A stretch of DNA of 64,000 nucleotides, taken from positions 186,001 to 250,000 of the forward strand of contig NZ_BMPW01000015.1 of NCBI RefSeq assembly GCF_014647795.1. Direction: 5' to 3'. Origin of the DNA: Actinoplanes campanulatus. GTDB taxonomy: Bacteria > Actinomycetota > Actinomycetes > Mycobacteriales > Micromonosporaceae. The notes below the pieces were generated by a model. That model was not told the DNA's origin and made no database searches. It worked only from the letters and a program-made list of their open reading frames with translations. Below are positions 8,553 to 16,085 of this stretch, piece by piece (position 1 is the first letter of the stretch; each line of letters starts with the position of its first letter). The translations under genes and the position numbers were made by a program.

Positions 8553-8574
8553 CGGTGGTCAATCGTCCAAGATC
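8553..8574 (-). repeat. REP-like palindrome, left half, abutting the IS end
   Basis: Read on the minus strand this 22-bp arm begins GATCTTGGACGATTG and ends ACCACCG, matching the left arm of the intact hairpin at 38243-38264 at 21 of 22 positions. It stops exactly where the IS terminal repeat begins, at the point where intact copies have a 4-nt loop. Confidence 0.7.
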
Positions 8575-8642
8575 TATGCGCGAGGGCAGCGGAGGCGCGC
8601 GATCAGCCGCGGGCGTGAGGTGCGACCGCGAGCTACGCCCGA

Positions 8643-9137
8643 TCAGTCGTCGCCGCCGCCGTGATCGTCGCCAGCGTCGTCACGGCTCTTGTCGTCAACT
8701 CGATCGTCACGGCCACTGTCCTCACTCCGGGCACGGCCACTGTCGTCGGCGCGGCCCTTCTCGTCCCGGTCATCACCGGTTCGGTGGCGGGTGATCTCGC
8801 CAGTGGCGGCGTCCACCTCGATGTCGTGCTCGACGCCGCCGGCGATCACGTCGATCTCCCAGACGATCCGGCCGTGCTCCGTATCCCGCTCGACCGATTC
8901 GATGACGCCACCCGGGACGGCACGCAACGCGATGGCCCGGGCTTCACCGGCGGTGAAGCCCGGCACAGTGGAACTCACGGATCCGCTGGAACTGGGCAAA
9001 TCGCTCGGGTCGACCGCCTCACTCGCCGTAACCGACGGCGAGGCGACCGCCCTCGGCCGTACGTCATCCGACCCCTCCGCCAGCGCGGCGCCCCCGAAAC
9101 CCAGCACGACCAGCGATCCTGCGGCGACCATCGCCAC
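8643..9137 (-). CDS. Secreted PepSY-domain protein
   Basis: This 164-residue protein has a hydrophobic export segment (about residues 3-21), a Ser/Pro-rich linker, one PepSY domain (about 58-117: FTAGEARAIALRAVPGGVIESVE, IVWEIDVIAG, DIEVDAATGEI) and a very acidic, Asp/Arg-rich tail. PepSY domains bind and inhibit peptidases or act in cell-surface signalling. The GTG at 9137 gives a signal peptide with no positive charge. A GTG 17 bp upstream encodes MNKR and then hits a stop; one extra base would fuse it to give a normal charged start, so a recent frameshift is possible. Confidence 0.75.
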   Translation of the reverse strand: MAMVAAGSLVVLGFGGAALAEGSDDVRPRAVASPSVTASEAVDPSDLPSSSGSVSSTVPGFTAGEARAIALRAVPGGVIESVERDTEHGRIVWEIDVIAGGVEHDIEVDAATGEITRHRTGDDRDEKGRADDSGRARSEDSGRDDRVDDKSRDDAGDDHGGGDD

Positions 9138-9250
9138 GGTTACCTCTTGTTCACGGCTTCCCCTCCTGTCGGTCAGAACGGGTCAACCCTCCCGCGAAGA
9201 TCACTATGGGCACGCTGTGTGAACGTTAAGGCCGGGATAAGGACGCGAAG

Positions 9251-9529
9251 TCAGGCGACGCCCTCCGCGACGAGCACCCCATCGACGTACGCATGGACCG
9301 GCTGATCCCGCAGCCCGGCGAAGAGCAACTTCCGATGGTGCTCGATCGTCACGAAGTGCTGTTCCCGCGTACCAACCACAAGGTTGTACCTTTTGACCAG
9401 CTTCAAAGAGGCTATCCGTACGGTGTTGACGACCTCGTAACCGTCCACCGTGATGGACAGGCCACCCCAGAACTTGTTGAACGAGAACACCACCGTGTGG
9501 CGCTCCTCGGCACCTACATCGAAGCTCAT
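9251..9529 (-). CDS. Small conserved protein of unknown function
   Basis: This is a protein of about 92 residues, rich in beta-strand pattern (RHTVVFSFNKFWGGLSITVDG, then HFVTIEHHRKLLFAGLRDQP and AYVDGVLV). I recognise no named family; the alternating strands look like a small beta-sandwich. The ATG at 9529 has AGGG six bases upstream and fits the likely domain boundary. An in-frame GTG at 9562 would add 11 residues. It lies between the PepSY gene and the divergent SigE operon with no obvious partner. Confidence 0.6.
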   Translation of the reverse strand: MSFDVGAEERHTVVFSFNKFWGGLSITVDGYEVVNTVRIASLKLVKRYNLVVGTREQHFVTIEHHRKLLFAGLRDQPVHAYVDGVLVAEGVA

Positions 9530-9638
9530 CCGCATCCCTGTCACTGTAGAAAGCTGTGTCACCGGCTGAGGGGTAAGCGGATCCGGCTCGCCGGCGCGTC
9601 CTGAAGATTGACGGAGCGAGCGACGGCGGGGAGTGCCA

Positions 9639-10133
9639 GTGCTGAGCGGGTTCGAGGAGTTCGTGCGGGATCGGGGTGACTCGCTGAGACGGTTCGCCTA
9701 TCTGATCTGCGGCGATCGGCACCTCGGCGAGGATCTGGTGCAAGAGGTGCTGGTCAAGGCATATCGACGATGGCCAAAGATCGAAACAGACCAACCCGAT
9801 CGGTACGTGCGGACCGCCATCGTTCGATCGCACGTCTCGTGGCTGCGCCGCCGGTCCAGCGGGGAGCGGCCGGGTGTCGTGCCGGACGCGCCCGTCGGCG
9901 GTGACTTCACCGAGGGTCAGGCACTGCGTGACGAGATCTGGTCCCGGCTCGGCACTCTCACCCGGGCTCAGCGGGCGGTCATGGTGCTGCGGTACTACGA
10001 GGATCTCGACGACCGGCAGATCGCTGAAGTGCTGCGCTGTTCGCCCAGCACGGTGCGGGTTCATGCCGCTCGTGCTCTGGCCCGGTTGCGGGCCGGCCTG
10101 GCGCAGGCCACGAAAGAGGATTCGAACCCATGA
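9639..10133 (+). CDS. SigE-family ECF sigma factor
   Basis: This sigma factor of about 164 residues is of the actinobacterial SigE type. Region 2 covers about 5-75 (FEEFVRDRGDSLRRFAYLIC, then HLGEDLVQEVLVKAYRRWPKI). Region 4 covers about 105-155 (QRAVMVLRYYEDLDDRQIAEVLR ... STVRVHAARALARLRAGL). GTG codons at 9633 and 9639 are both in frame; GGGGAG at 9628-9633 sits five bases before the second, which decides for 9639. The following membrane protein is very likely its co-transcribed regulator. Confidence 0.9.
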   Translation: MLSGFEEFVRDRGDSLRRFAYLICGDRHLGEDLVQEVLVKAYRRWPKIETDQPDRYVRTAIVRSHVSWLRRRSSGERPGVVPDAPVGGDFTEGQALRDEIWSRLGTLTRAQRAVMVLRYYEDLDDRQIAEVLRCSPSTVRVHAARALARLRAGLAQATKEDSNP

Positions 10134-10158
10134 GTGAGAAGAGCACAGAGGTGCCGGC

Positions 10159-11142
10159 ATGAGCTTCGAGGACGACCTTCGGATCACCCTGCGGGACCGG
10201 GCCTCGGAGACGATGCCGCCGGCCGATCTGCTGACCGAGACCAATAAAGGGGTACGACGTGATCAGCGCCGCCGTCGGTGGCTGGCGACCGGGGTTGCCG
10301 TGGTGGCGGCCGGGGCAATCCTCGCCGTACCGCTGGCGATCCGGGGCGACGGTGGTCTGTCGCCGCGTCTTCCGGCGGCGCCGGTCACCTCGCTGCCCGA
10401 CGTGGCGGGTCTCGGGCCCTGGGAGCCGATAGTCACCTTCGATCTGCGACCAGGCTGGGTTCCGGATGGAGTGGGCCCGCCCACGCTGGAGCTGATGGGC
10501 CCCAACCAGGTCCTCCGGTACGAGAAGGACACTCAGATCCTGGCCGCCGAGTTCGGTCCACTCGAACCGGAGTGGGAGGTGGAGGCGACTGCCGAGAGTT
10601 CCACGACGATCGGTGACCGTCCCGCGATCGTGCACACCGCCGACGACTACGACGGCGCGGCTCCCGGTCACCGGTATGTGGCCGTTCGCTGGAAAACCGC
10701 CGAGGACAAGTGGGTTCAGGTGACGAGCCTCGCGCCGTACAGCGAGGAGGCGGTCCTCCGGTTCGCCCGGGAACTGGGCAGCGAGCCCGGCGTGGTTCCA
10801 CCGGTGCCGCCCACGTTCACGTTCGCCGAGCACATGGCCGGCATGGCCCCGCAGTACGTGGGGCCGACCATGGTCTGCCAGGTTCCGCAGGAGATGTCCG
10901 GCAGGCAGCGGCAGCCCGAGGGGTTGTGCGTCTACACCCTGGAGGAGAAGTTCGCGCCCGGGCCACACGGGGAGCGGCTGCTCATCGGGGGTAGGCCGGC
11001 GTACCTGTATCTCGACGGCGGGATCTTCGACATCGACCTGAGTGGCGGTCGCACCCTGCGGATCGAGTGGGATCAGCAGACGATTCCGCTGGGCCGGGAG
11101 CGCATCCTGAGGTTTGCCGCGGGGATCACCTACCGGGGCTGA
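10159..11142 (+). CDS. Membrane-anchored protein of the SigE operon (probable sigma regulator)
   Basis: This 327-residue protein has a charged cytoplasmic N-terminus (1-38, ending RRDQRRRRW), one transmembrane helix (about 39-58) and an extracytoplasmic domain of about 265 residues. It starts 25 bp after the SigE-type sigma gene on the same strand. The topology is that of proteins encoded beside SigE-family sigma factors, some of which act as anti-sigma factors. No zinc-finger motif is visible, and the outer domain matches nothing I recognise. It contains two cysteines about 25 residues apart (TMVCQVP, GLCVYT) that could form a disulfide. Confidence 0.7.
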   Translation: MSFEDDLRITLRDRASETMPPADLLTETNKGVRRDQRRRRWLATGVAVVAAGAILAVPLAIRGDGGLSPRLPAAPVTSLPDVAGLGPWEPIVTFDLRPGWVPDGVGPPTLELMGPNQVLRYEKDTQILAAEFGPLEPEWEVEATAESSTTIGDRPAIVHTADDYDGAAPGHRYVAVRWKTAEDKWVQVTSLAPYSEEAVLRFARELGSEPGVVPPVPPTFTFAEHMAGMAPQYVGPTMVCQVPQEMSGRQRQPEGLCVYTLEEKFAPGPHGERLLIGGRPAYLYLDGGIFDIDLSGGRTLRIEWDQQTIPLGRERILRFAAGITYRG

Positions 11143-11160
11143 CGCTGGCAGGATGATCAG

Positions 11161-11916
11161 GTGAGCACTCTGATCGAACCGTGGCCGCGCCCGGCGTTCC
11201 GCCCCACCGGCCGCCCGGCGTCGACCATGTTCGTCGCCTTCGCCGAACGGGACGTGCTGAGCGGCCTCGACCTCAAGGTCGGCGCCCCGCCGTCGGCGCC
11301 GCTCGCCGCGCTGGACCTGCGTCAGCACCGGTATTCCGACGACCCGGACTGGTTCGACGGCTGGCGTTCGGGGCCGCTGCGGCAGGTGGCCGCCCAGGAG
11401 CTGCCCGACCCGGAGCGCCTGGACGCCGCGACGTGGTGCTATTCGATCCGGCTGATCGTGGACGACCCGTCCGACCTGACCCATCTACAGCTCGGCTGGG
11501 CGGTGGCCGGGCTGCTGGCCGAGGCGGGGGCGTTCGCGGTGTTGGACGTGTACACGCACACCTGGCACCCGGGTGACGAGGTCGCCGGGCTGGACGCGCA
11601 CCGGCCGTTCGTCATCCAGCGGGATGTCGGGCTGGTCGCGGAGACCGACAGCCGTCCCGGATTCGGGCATCCGGTGCACACCCGAGGCATGATCAAATTC
11701 GGTCGCCCGGATCTGATCTCCGGGGTCCCACCGGAGCGGATCGAGCAGACCGCCATGATCCTCAACCACCTGGCCCGAATGCTGGCCGAGGGCCACGCTT
11801 TCGAGATCGGCCAGCTCTTCCGTGTCGACGGCGAGCGAACCTTGCAGGTCGCCCCCTACGAGGGCGACCCCGACGTAGGCCTAATCGGCGACGGCCTACT
11901 ACTGACCGACGTCTAA
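11161..11916 (+). CDS. Conserved hypothetical protein
   Basis: This 251-residue soluble protein has no signal peptide or membrane segment. Regions that look conserved are TWCYSIRLIVDDPSDLTHLQ, FAVLDVYTHTWHPGDEV, VHTRGMIKFGRPDLISG and LNHLARMLAEGHAFEIGQ. The overall pattern is reminiscent of DUF4261-type proteins, but I cannot place it firmly. It begins 18 bp after the SigE-associated membrane protein and could share its transcript. Downstream the DNA turns abruptly into low-complexity repeats. Confidence 0.65.
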   Translation: MSTLIEPWPRPAFRPTGRPASTMFVAFAERDVLSGLDLKVGAPPSAPLAALDLRQHRYSDDPDWFDGWRSGPLRQVAAQELPDPERLDAATWCYSIRLIVDDPSDLTHLQLGWAVAGLLAEAGAFAVLDVYTHTWHPGDEVAGLDAHRPFVIQRDVGLVAETDSRPGFGHPVHTRGMIKFGRPDLISGVPPERIEQTAMILNHLARMLAEGHAFEIGQLFRVDGERTLQVAPYEGDPDVGLIGDGLLLTDV

Positions 11917-11919
11917 CAA

Positions 11920-12459
11920 CATCCACATCCCAACCACCACCCCCACACACCTCACACCCCTCGCGCCCCGCACACCTCGCACCCCGCACACCTCGCACCC
12001 CGCATACCTCGCGCATCTCGGGCACCTTGCGCCCCGCGCACCTCGCGCACCTCGCGCACCTCGCGCACCTCGCGCACCTCGCGCATCTCGGGCACCTTGC
12101 GCCCGCGCACCTCGCATCTAGCGCCCCGCGTCCCCGCGTCCCCGCGTCCCCGCGTCCCCGCGTCCCCGCGTCCCCGCGCACTCGCGCACTCTGCACCCCG
12201 CGCATCTCAAGCACTTGCGCCCCGCGCGCCCCGCGCATCTCGGGCACCTTGCGCCCCGCGGACACCTGGAGCACCTCGGGCACCTCGCCCCGCGGGCCCC
12301 GCGCCCTCGCGCCTCCGCGCCCCGCGCACTCGCGCACTCGCGCACTCGCGCACTCGCGCACTCGCGCACTCGCGCACTCGCGCACCTTGCACCCCGCGCA
12401 CCTTGCCCCGCGGGCCCCGCGCACCTCGTGGCCTCGCACCCGCACCCGCTCCCGCTCCC
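11920..12459. repeat. GC-rich minisatellite block
   Basis: This is about 540 bp of tandem and near-tandem short repeats. Three clean arrays stand out: a 9-bp unit GCGCACCTC at 12036-12080 (five perfect copies, a sixth imperfect), an 8-bp unit CCCCGCGT at 12124-12171 (six copies), and an 8-bp unit CGCGCACT at 12323-12378 (seven copies). Degenerate versions fill the rest. Several frames are open only because the repeats lack stops (HLAHLAHL on the plus strand, RCARCARC on the minus strand), so I do not call genes here. The block stops exactly where transposase homology begins. Confidence 0.9.
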
Positions 12460-12725
12460 GTCGAACGCACCGTCCCGTTCGGCTTCTACACCCAGACCAT
12501 CGTCATCTGCTGGTACACCCTGCACGGCCACACCAGCTACACCGTCACCCAACGCCGCACCGCCGCACCCTGGTACCCGACCAAACCCAGCCGTCCTACC
12601 AAGACATGATCACCAAACTCCGCCGCACCCTCATCGCCACCCGAATTCTTGGCACATCCCCAGCTCAACCAACCGCCGAAGAACTCCACACCCCCCGACT
12701 GACCTGGGCCGAAGAAGCCGCCTAA
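12460..12725 (+). pseudogene. Transposase, C-terminal fragment (IS701-like)
   Basis: The first half reads VERTVPFGFYTQTIVICWYT and on to RTAAPWY in one frame. The second half reads QPSYQDMITKLRRTLIATRI to LTWAEEAA-stop in another. One missing base around 12585 (ACC-AAA-CCC) explains the switch. This is the end of the same transposase type whose start lies at 8066-8432. The 5' side abuts the minisatellite, and the central catalytic region is absent. Confidence 0.8.
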
Positions 12726-12749
12726 CACCCCACAACTACGAAAGTCGAG
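12460..12749 (+). mobile_element. IS fragment, right (transposase 3') end with terminal repeat
   Basis: It comprises the transposase 3' fragment followed, 13 bp after its stop, by CGAAAGTCGAG (12739-12749). This is the exact inverse of the terminus at 8542-8552 read on the minus strand, so it is the matching inverted repeat. The outer flank is the right arm of a REP-like palindrome. No target duplication can be assigned because the two ends are separated. Confidence 0.75.
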
Positions 12750-12771
12750 CGGTAAACCAACGCCCAAGATC
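12750..12771 (+). repeat. REP-like palindrome, right half, abutting the IS end
   Basis: This 22-bp arm begins CGGT and ends ACGCCCAAGATC, like the right arms of the intact hairpins at 12852-12873 and 38269-38290. It starts at the base after the IS terminal repeat. Together with the left arm at 8553-8574 it would form one complete element interrupted at its loop. Confidence 0.7.
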
Positions 12772-12825
12772 CGCACGAGGTGCACAGTCCACCCCCGCAA
12801 CGGCTCAGGCTCCTCCGATTGCGGC

Positions 12826-12873
12826 GACCTTGGACGCTTGCCCACCGATGGCGGTGGGCGAACGCCCAAGATC
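12826..12873. repeat. Intact REP-like palindrome (22-bp arms, 4-nt loop)
   Basis: The left arm runs GACCTTGGACGCTTG...CCACCG, the loop is ATGG, and the right arm runs CGGTGGGCGAACGCC...AAGATC. The arms pair at 18 of 22 positions. It is intergenic, 55 bp beyond the IS-interrupted copy. The following stretch to 13045 is G-rich low-complexity sequence in which I see no gene. Confidence 0.75.
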
Positions 12874-13045
12874 GGGACGAGGCATGGGAACAGGCACGAG
12901 GCACCAGTACGGGCGCGAGGGCGAGACGCCAGGACAAGACGTGAGGGCGAGACGTGAGGGCGGGTGACGGGGTGAGTGGGGTGGGTGGGGCGGGGCCGGA
13001 GAGGTGGCGGGGCGGGTGGGGTGGCTGAGGGGTTGGTGGTGCTCG

Positions 13046-14239
13046 TTACTCGTACCGGGGATGGGGTTTTATCCATCGGTGGAGCAGGACCGCGGCGAGC
13101 AGGCCCGCGCCGCCCACCGTGATCGCGGCGGCCGTCAGGGAGGCGATTGCGGTGACCGCGCCGATCAGGAGTGGGCCGCCGCCCTGGCCGATGTCGGAGC
13201 AGAGACGCCAAGCGCCGAGGAACTCGGCGCGCCCGGCCGCGGGGGACGCGTCCGCGCCGAGCGTCATGACGAGGCCCGCGCTGAGGCCGTTGCCGAGGCC
13301 CATGAGCAGCGCCGCCGCGGTGAGGCCGAACGCGCCCGTGGCCAGCGGCAGCAGGGCGTGTGCCGCACCGAGCAGGGCCATCGCGGGGACCGCGGCCCAC
13401 CGCCGGCCGTAGCGGTCCATGAGTTTGCCGGCCGGATAGAACAGCAGCATGTCGATGCCGCCGGAGACGCCGTAGATCAGGCCGATGGTGGCCGGGTCGA
13501 GGCCGAGCGACACGCCCCACAGCGGGACGATGGTCTGGCGGGAGGCCCGCAGCGCGCCGACCAGCAGCACGCCGACGCCCAGGGTGCGCAGGGTGTGCCG
13601 GTTGGCGCGGATGACCGCCCACAGTCCGGGGCGTTCGGCCCCGGCCGGTACGGCGCGGTCGTGCGGGACCGGCGGTGACACGATCAGCACTACGGTGGCC
13701 AGGCCGACTCCGGTGATGGCGACCAGGTACGCCCCGTCGAGCCCGGCCAGGTGCATGGCGGCGGCGCCGAGGAACGGGCCGGTGAACGTGCCGATCCGGC
13801 CGACGCCGCCGAGGGTGGACATGGCGCGGGCGCGCAGTTCGGGGCGGACCGCCTCGGTGAGGTAGGCGTGGCGGGACAGCGCCCACGCCGAGCCGCACAC
13901 TCCCAGGAGGGCGACCGCCGCTCCTAGGAGCAGCACGTTCGGGGCGAGCATGCAGCAGATCAGGGCGGGGATGGCGAACACGGCGGCGGTGAGCATGGTG
14001 CGCCGCTCCCCCACCCGGGAGATCAGCACGCCGGCCGGCAGGGAGCCGCTGATCTGGCCCAGGCCGAGCAGCCCGGCGACGATCGCGGCGACCGCGGGGG
14101 ACGCGCCGAGGCCGGTGGCGGTCAGCACGATCACCGGAGCGACCGCCCCGATGCCGGTGGAGTAGACCGCCGACGGCAGGTAGACGGTCGGTCCGAGTTG
14201 GCGCAGCGTCTGGCCCTGGGCGGCGGTGGTCTCGGTCAC
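13046..14239 (-). CDS. MFS transporter (drug-efflux type)
   Basis: This protein of about 397 residues has twelve predicted transmembrane helices. MFS landmarks are LISRVGERRTM after helix 2, a glycine-rich GLGQISGSLPAG, and KLMDRYGRRW as the second-half loop. The GTG at 14239 (VTETTAAQG) puts the first helix at a normal distance; the upstream in-frame part (MLRQLF...) overlaps the promoter region of the divergent gene and looks non-coding. The substrate is unknown. It has no adjacent regulator and is flanked by repeats on its 3' side. Confidence 0.85.
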   Translation of the reverse strand: MTETTAAQGQTLRQLGPTVYLPSAVYSTGIGAVAPVIVLTATGLGASPAVAAIVAGLLGLGQISGSLPAGVLISRVGERRTMLTAAVFAIPALICCMLAPNVLLLGAAVALLGVCGSAWALSRHAYLTEAVRPELRARAMSTLGGVGRIGTFTGPFLGAAAMHLAGLDGAYLVAITGVGLATVVLIVSPPVPHDRAVPAGAERPGLWAVIRANRHTLRTLGVGVLLVGALRASRQTIVPLWGVSLGLDPATIGLIYGVSGGIDMLLFYPAGKLMDRYGRRWAAVPAMALLGAAHALLPLATGAFGLTAAALLMGLGNGLSAGLVMTLGADASPAAGRAEFLGAWRLCSDIGQGGGPLLIGAVTAIASLTAAAITVGGAGLLAAVLLHRWIKPHPRYE

Positions 14240-14300
14240 CCGGGAACGGTAGCCCGCCCCCGGACACCGCCATGCGCGACACTTCGTAATATTTACAACC

Positions 14301-14780
14301 ATGAAAAGCTGGCGAAGCAATCTCGCCCTTGCGCTGTCGGCCCTCAGTCTGCTGATCGTTCTCGGTCAGTTCGCCGAAGACTTCGCCACCGGCCTACAGT
14401 CCGAACCGGAACTCGCCACCGCCTCCCAGGTGGAGGCCGTCGCCCACGTCACGCTGCCGCCGGGGACGGTCCTGCTGTCCGCCGTCTACAGCAACGGCCT
14501 GGAGACGCGGCTGGTCGCGAAGTTCCGGATGCCGCGCGCCGCGCTCGACGGGTTCGTGGCGTCCGGGAAGTTCACCGCCCAGCCGGTCGACGGTCTGCGA
14601 CCGGTAACGGACAAGGACGACCTCGGCGGCGGTGGCCTGTGGAAGCCGGAGGAGTCGATCAAGGTCGCCGGCATCGACGAGGCGGAGGCGCCCGGGCCCG
14701 ATGGCACCTACCGCAGCGTCCTGTTCGGCCTCGACGACCCGGACAGTGTCCTGGTCCACCTGGCCGCGACCAAGAACTGA
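14301..14780 (+). CDS. Membrane-anchored protein of unknown function
   Basis: This 159-residue protein begins with a short basic stretch and one hydrophobic helix (about 6-22, LALALSALSLLIVLGQ) without a clear cleavage site. An extracytoplasmic domain of about 135 residues follows, with VEAVAHVTLPPGTVLLSAVY and PDSVLVHLAATKN. I do not recognise a family. It is divergent from the MFS gene with about 60 bp between the starts. Confidence 0.65.
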   Translation: MKSWRSNLALALSALSLLIVLGQFAEDFATGLQSEPELATASQVEAVAHVTLPPGTVLLSAVYSNGLETRLVAKFRMPRAALDGFVASGKFTAQPVDGLRPVTDKDDLGGGGLWKPEESIKVAGIDEAEAPGPDGTYRSVLFGLDDPDSVLVHLAATKN

Positions 14781-14819
14781 GGGCCGCCGGCCATCCGCGC
14801 ACCCAACCCTTCCGGGTCG

Positions 14820-14943
14820 CCTCCACCCCGGCCTGGAACCGAGCACCAAGGCCATCTGGCTCTACAAGGGCAACGGCAGCTTCGAATTCGGCGAGCAGAA
14901 GGAGATCTGGACCGGCTGGGGCGTCTTCGACATGATCGTCTGA
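14820..14943 (+). pseudogene. Fragment of an FG-GAP/VCBS-repeat protein
   Basis: About 40 codons ending at a TGA read AIWLYKGNGSFEFGEQ and then IWTGWGVFDMIV. This is the blade pattern (LWLYxGNGxxxFGxxxxIGTGW) of FG-GAP/VCBS beta-propeller repeats found in secreted actinobacterial proteins. No start codon or signal peptide fits and there is only one blade, so this is the remnant 3' end of a lost gene. A perfect terminator hairpin follows. Confidence 0.5.
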
Positions 14944-14964
14944 CCCACCCAACGCGCACCACAA

Positions 14965-14997
14965 GCCGTCACCCGCTCACACCGAGCGGGTGACGGC
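14965..14997. terminator. Perfect 14-bp stem hairpin
   Basis: GCCGTCACCCGCTC, loop ACACC, then GAGCGGGTGACGGC. It follows the FG-GAP remnant and precedes the RNA-ligase-like gene. Actinobacterial terminators often lack a T tract, so a terminator role is likely. Confidence 0.7.
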
Positions 14998-15052
14998 AGC
15001 GTCGCGTCGGCGGGCACCGATAACCGGTTGAGCCCGATGCGACGATGGCGCC

Positions 15053-15589
15053 ATGCAGAAGATCCCCACGCTGTTCCAGCGTGACCCGCAGGACCGTAAG
15101 CGCGTGCTGCCCGAGGCCAACCCCGTCTGCCAGTGGGTTCTCGACGGCGAGGGGATCGCCACCCGGAAATACGACGGCACCTGTGTGCTGCTCGACGCCG
15201 ACGGCACGTGGTGGGCGCGCCGCGAGGTCCGCCCGAGCCGGACCCGTCCGCCGGGTTACCGGCCGGTGATGACCGACGAGGTCACCGGCAAGACGGTGGG
15301 CTGGGAGCCGATCGCCCAGTCGGCCTACGCGAGATATCACGCCGAGGCCGCCACGTCGTTCTCCGGCGATCCGGGCACCTACGAGCTGATCGGCGAGAAG
15401 ATCAACGGCAACCCCGAGGGGGTACGCGGACACGCGCTCGTGGCGCACGCGAAGGCCGACCGGCTGGACGTGCCCCGCGACCTGGACGGGCTGCGCACCT
15501 GGCTGCTGGCGCACCCGAAGTTCGAGGGCATCGTCTGGCATCACCCGGACGGCCGCCGAGCCAAGATCAAGTACCGCGATTTCGCATAG
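15053..15589 (+). CDS. Small RNA-ligase-like nucleotidyltransferase (DUF5565-like)
   Basis: This 178-residue protein has covalent nucleotidyltransferase motifs. Motif I is RKYDGTCVLL with K39 as the likely AMP-accepting lysine. A motif-III-like YELIGEKING lies at about 123-132, motif IV is EGIVWHHPDG (about 158-167) and motif V is AKIKYRDF (about 170-177). It is close to the minimal length for a ligase adenylation domain and resembles stand-alone RNA ligase 1-type proteins. It would be cytoplasmic and might act in RNA repair; no phosphatase/kinase partner is adjacent. The ATG at 15053 is the first start after the hairpin. Confidence 0.75.
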   Translation: MQKIPTLFQRDPQDRKRVLPEANPVCQWVLDGEGIATRKYDGTCVLLDADGTWWARREVRPSRTRPPGYRPVMTDEVTGKTVGWEPIAQSAYARYHAEAATSFSGDPGTYELIGEKINGNPEGVRGHALVAHAKADRLDVPRDLDGLRTWLLAHPKFEGIVWHHPDGRRAKIKYRDFA

Positions 15590-15601
15590 GCCCGAAGAGA
15601 A

Positions 15602-16081
15602 TCAGGCGAGGATCTGTTCGCGCAGGATGTCCGCGTGCCCGCAGTGCTGCGCGAACTCCCGCAGCACGTGCAGGTAGATCCAGCGCAGCGGCAGCGGCCC
15701 GCGCCGGTTGCCGGTCACCACGTCGTCCAACAGATGCGCCGCGGTCGCCTTCCGGGAGGCCTCGCAGGTCTCCCGATAGGCCGCCCGCACACTGTCGATG
15801 GTGTCCTCACCGGTCAGGATGAACGACTCGTCCGGTGTCGCCGGGATCCCGATCTCGTCCCGGGACCGCCCGGTGATCGCCTCGTCGAACCACACCTTCT
15901 CGACGAACGTGGCGTGCTTGACCAGCCCGAGCAGCGTGGTCCGGGACGGCACCAGGCTCCGCCGGGCCTGCTCCTCGGTGAGGCCGTCGAGGCAGTCGTG
16001 CAGCGCCGCCCGGTGTTCGTCGAGGAAGAACTCCCACTGCTCGCGCAGCGGCCTGTCGATCACGTCGTCCATCGAAGACAT
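15602..16081 (-). CDS. DinB/DUF664-family protein
   Basis: This 159-residue four-helix DinB-like protein has putative metal ligands in LLGLVKHATFVEKVW (H in the KHA motif) and REFAQHCGHADILREQ (two histidines). In actinobacteria many DUF664 members are mycothiol-dependent transferases, so a thiol-transfer role is plausible but not shown. It is convergent with the RNA-ligase-like gene, 12 bp apart, and lies just upstream of the YbhN-like gene on the same strand. An internal ATG at codon 4 is an equally good start. Confidence 0.85.
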   Translation of the reverse strand: MSSMDDVIDRPLREQWEFFLDEHRAALHDCLDGLTEEQARRSLVPSRTTLLGLVKHATFVEKVWFDEAITGRSRDEIGIPATPDESFILTGEDTIDSVRAAYRETCEASRKATAAHLLDDVVTGNRRGPLPLRWIYLHVLREFAQHCGHADILREQILA

Positions 16082-16085
16082 GCAC

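Noticed and set aside
12027-12725. Repeat-encoded proteins (HLAHLA and RCARCA types)
   Set aside because: The frames exist only because the short repeats lack stops; they join a minisatellite to a frameshifted transposase end.
12874-13045. G-rich stretch as a gene or G-quadruplex control element
   Set aside because: It is low-complexity GGGTGGGG-type sequence after the REP element with no start or ribosome site; quadruplex potential alone is not evidence of function.
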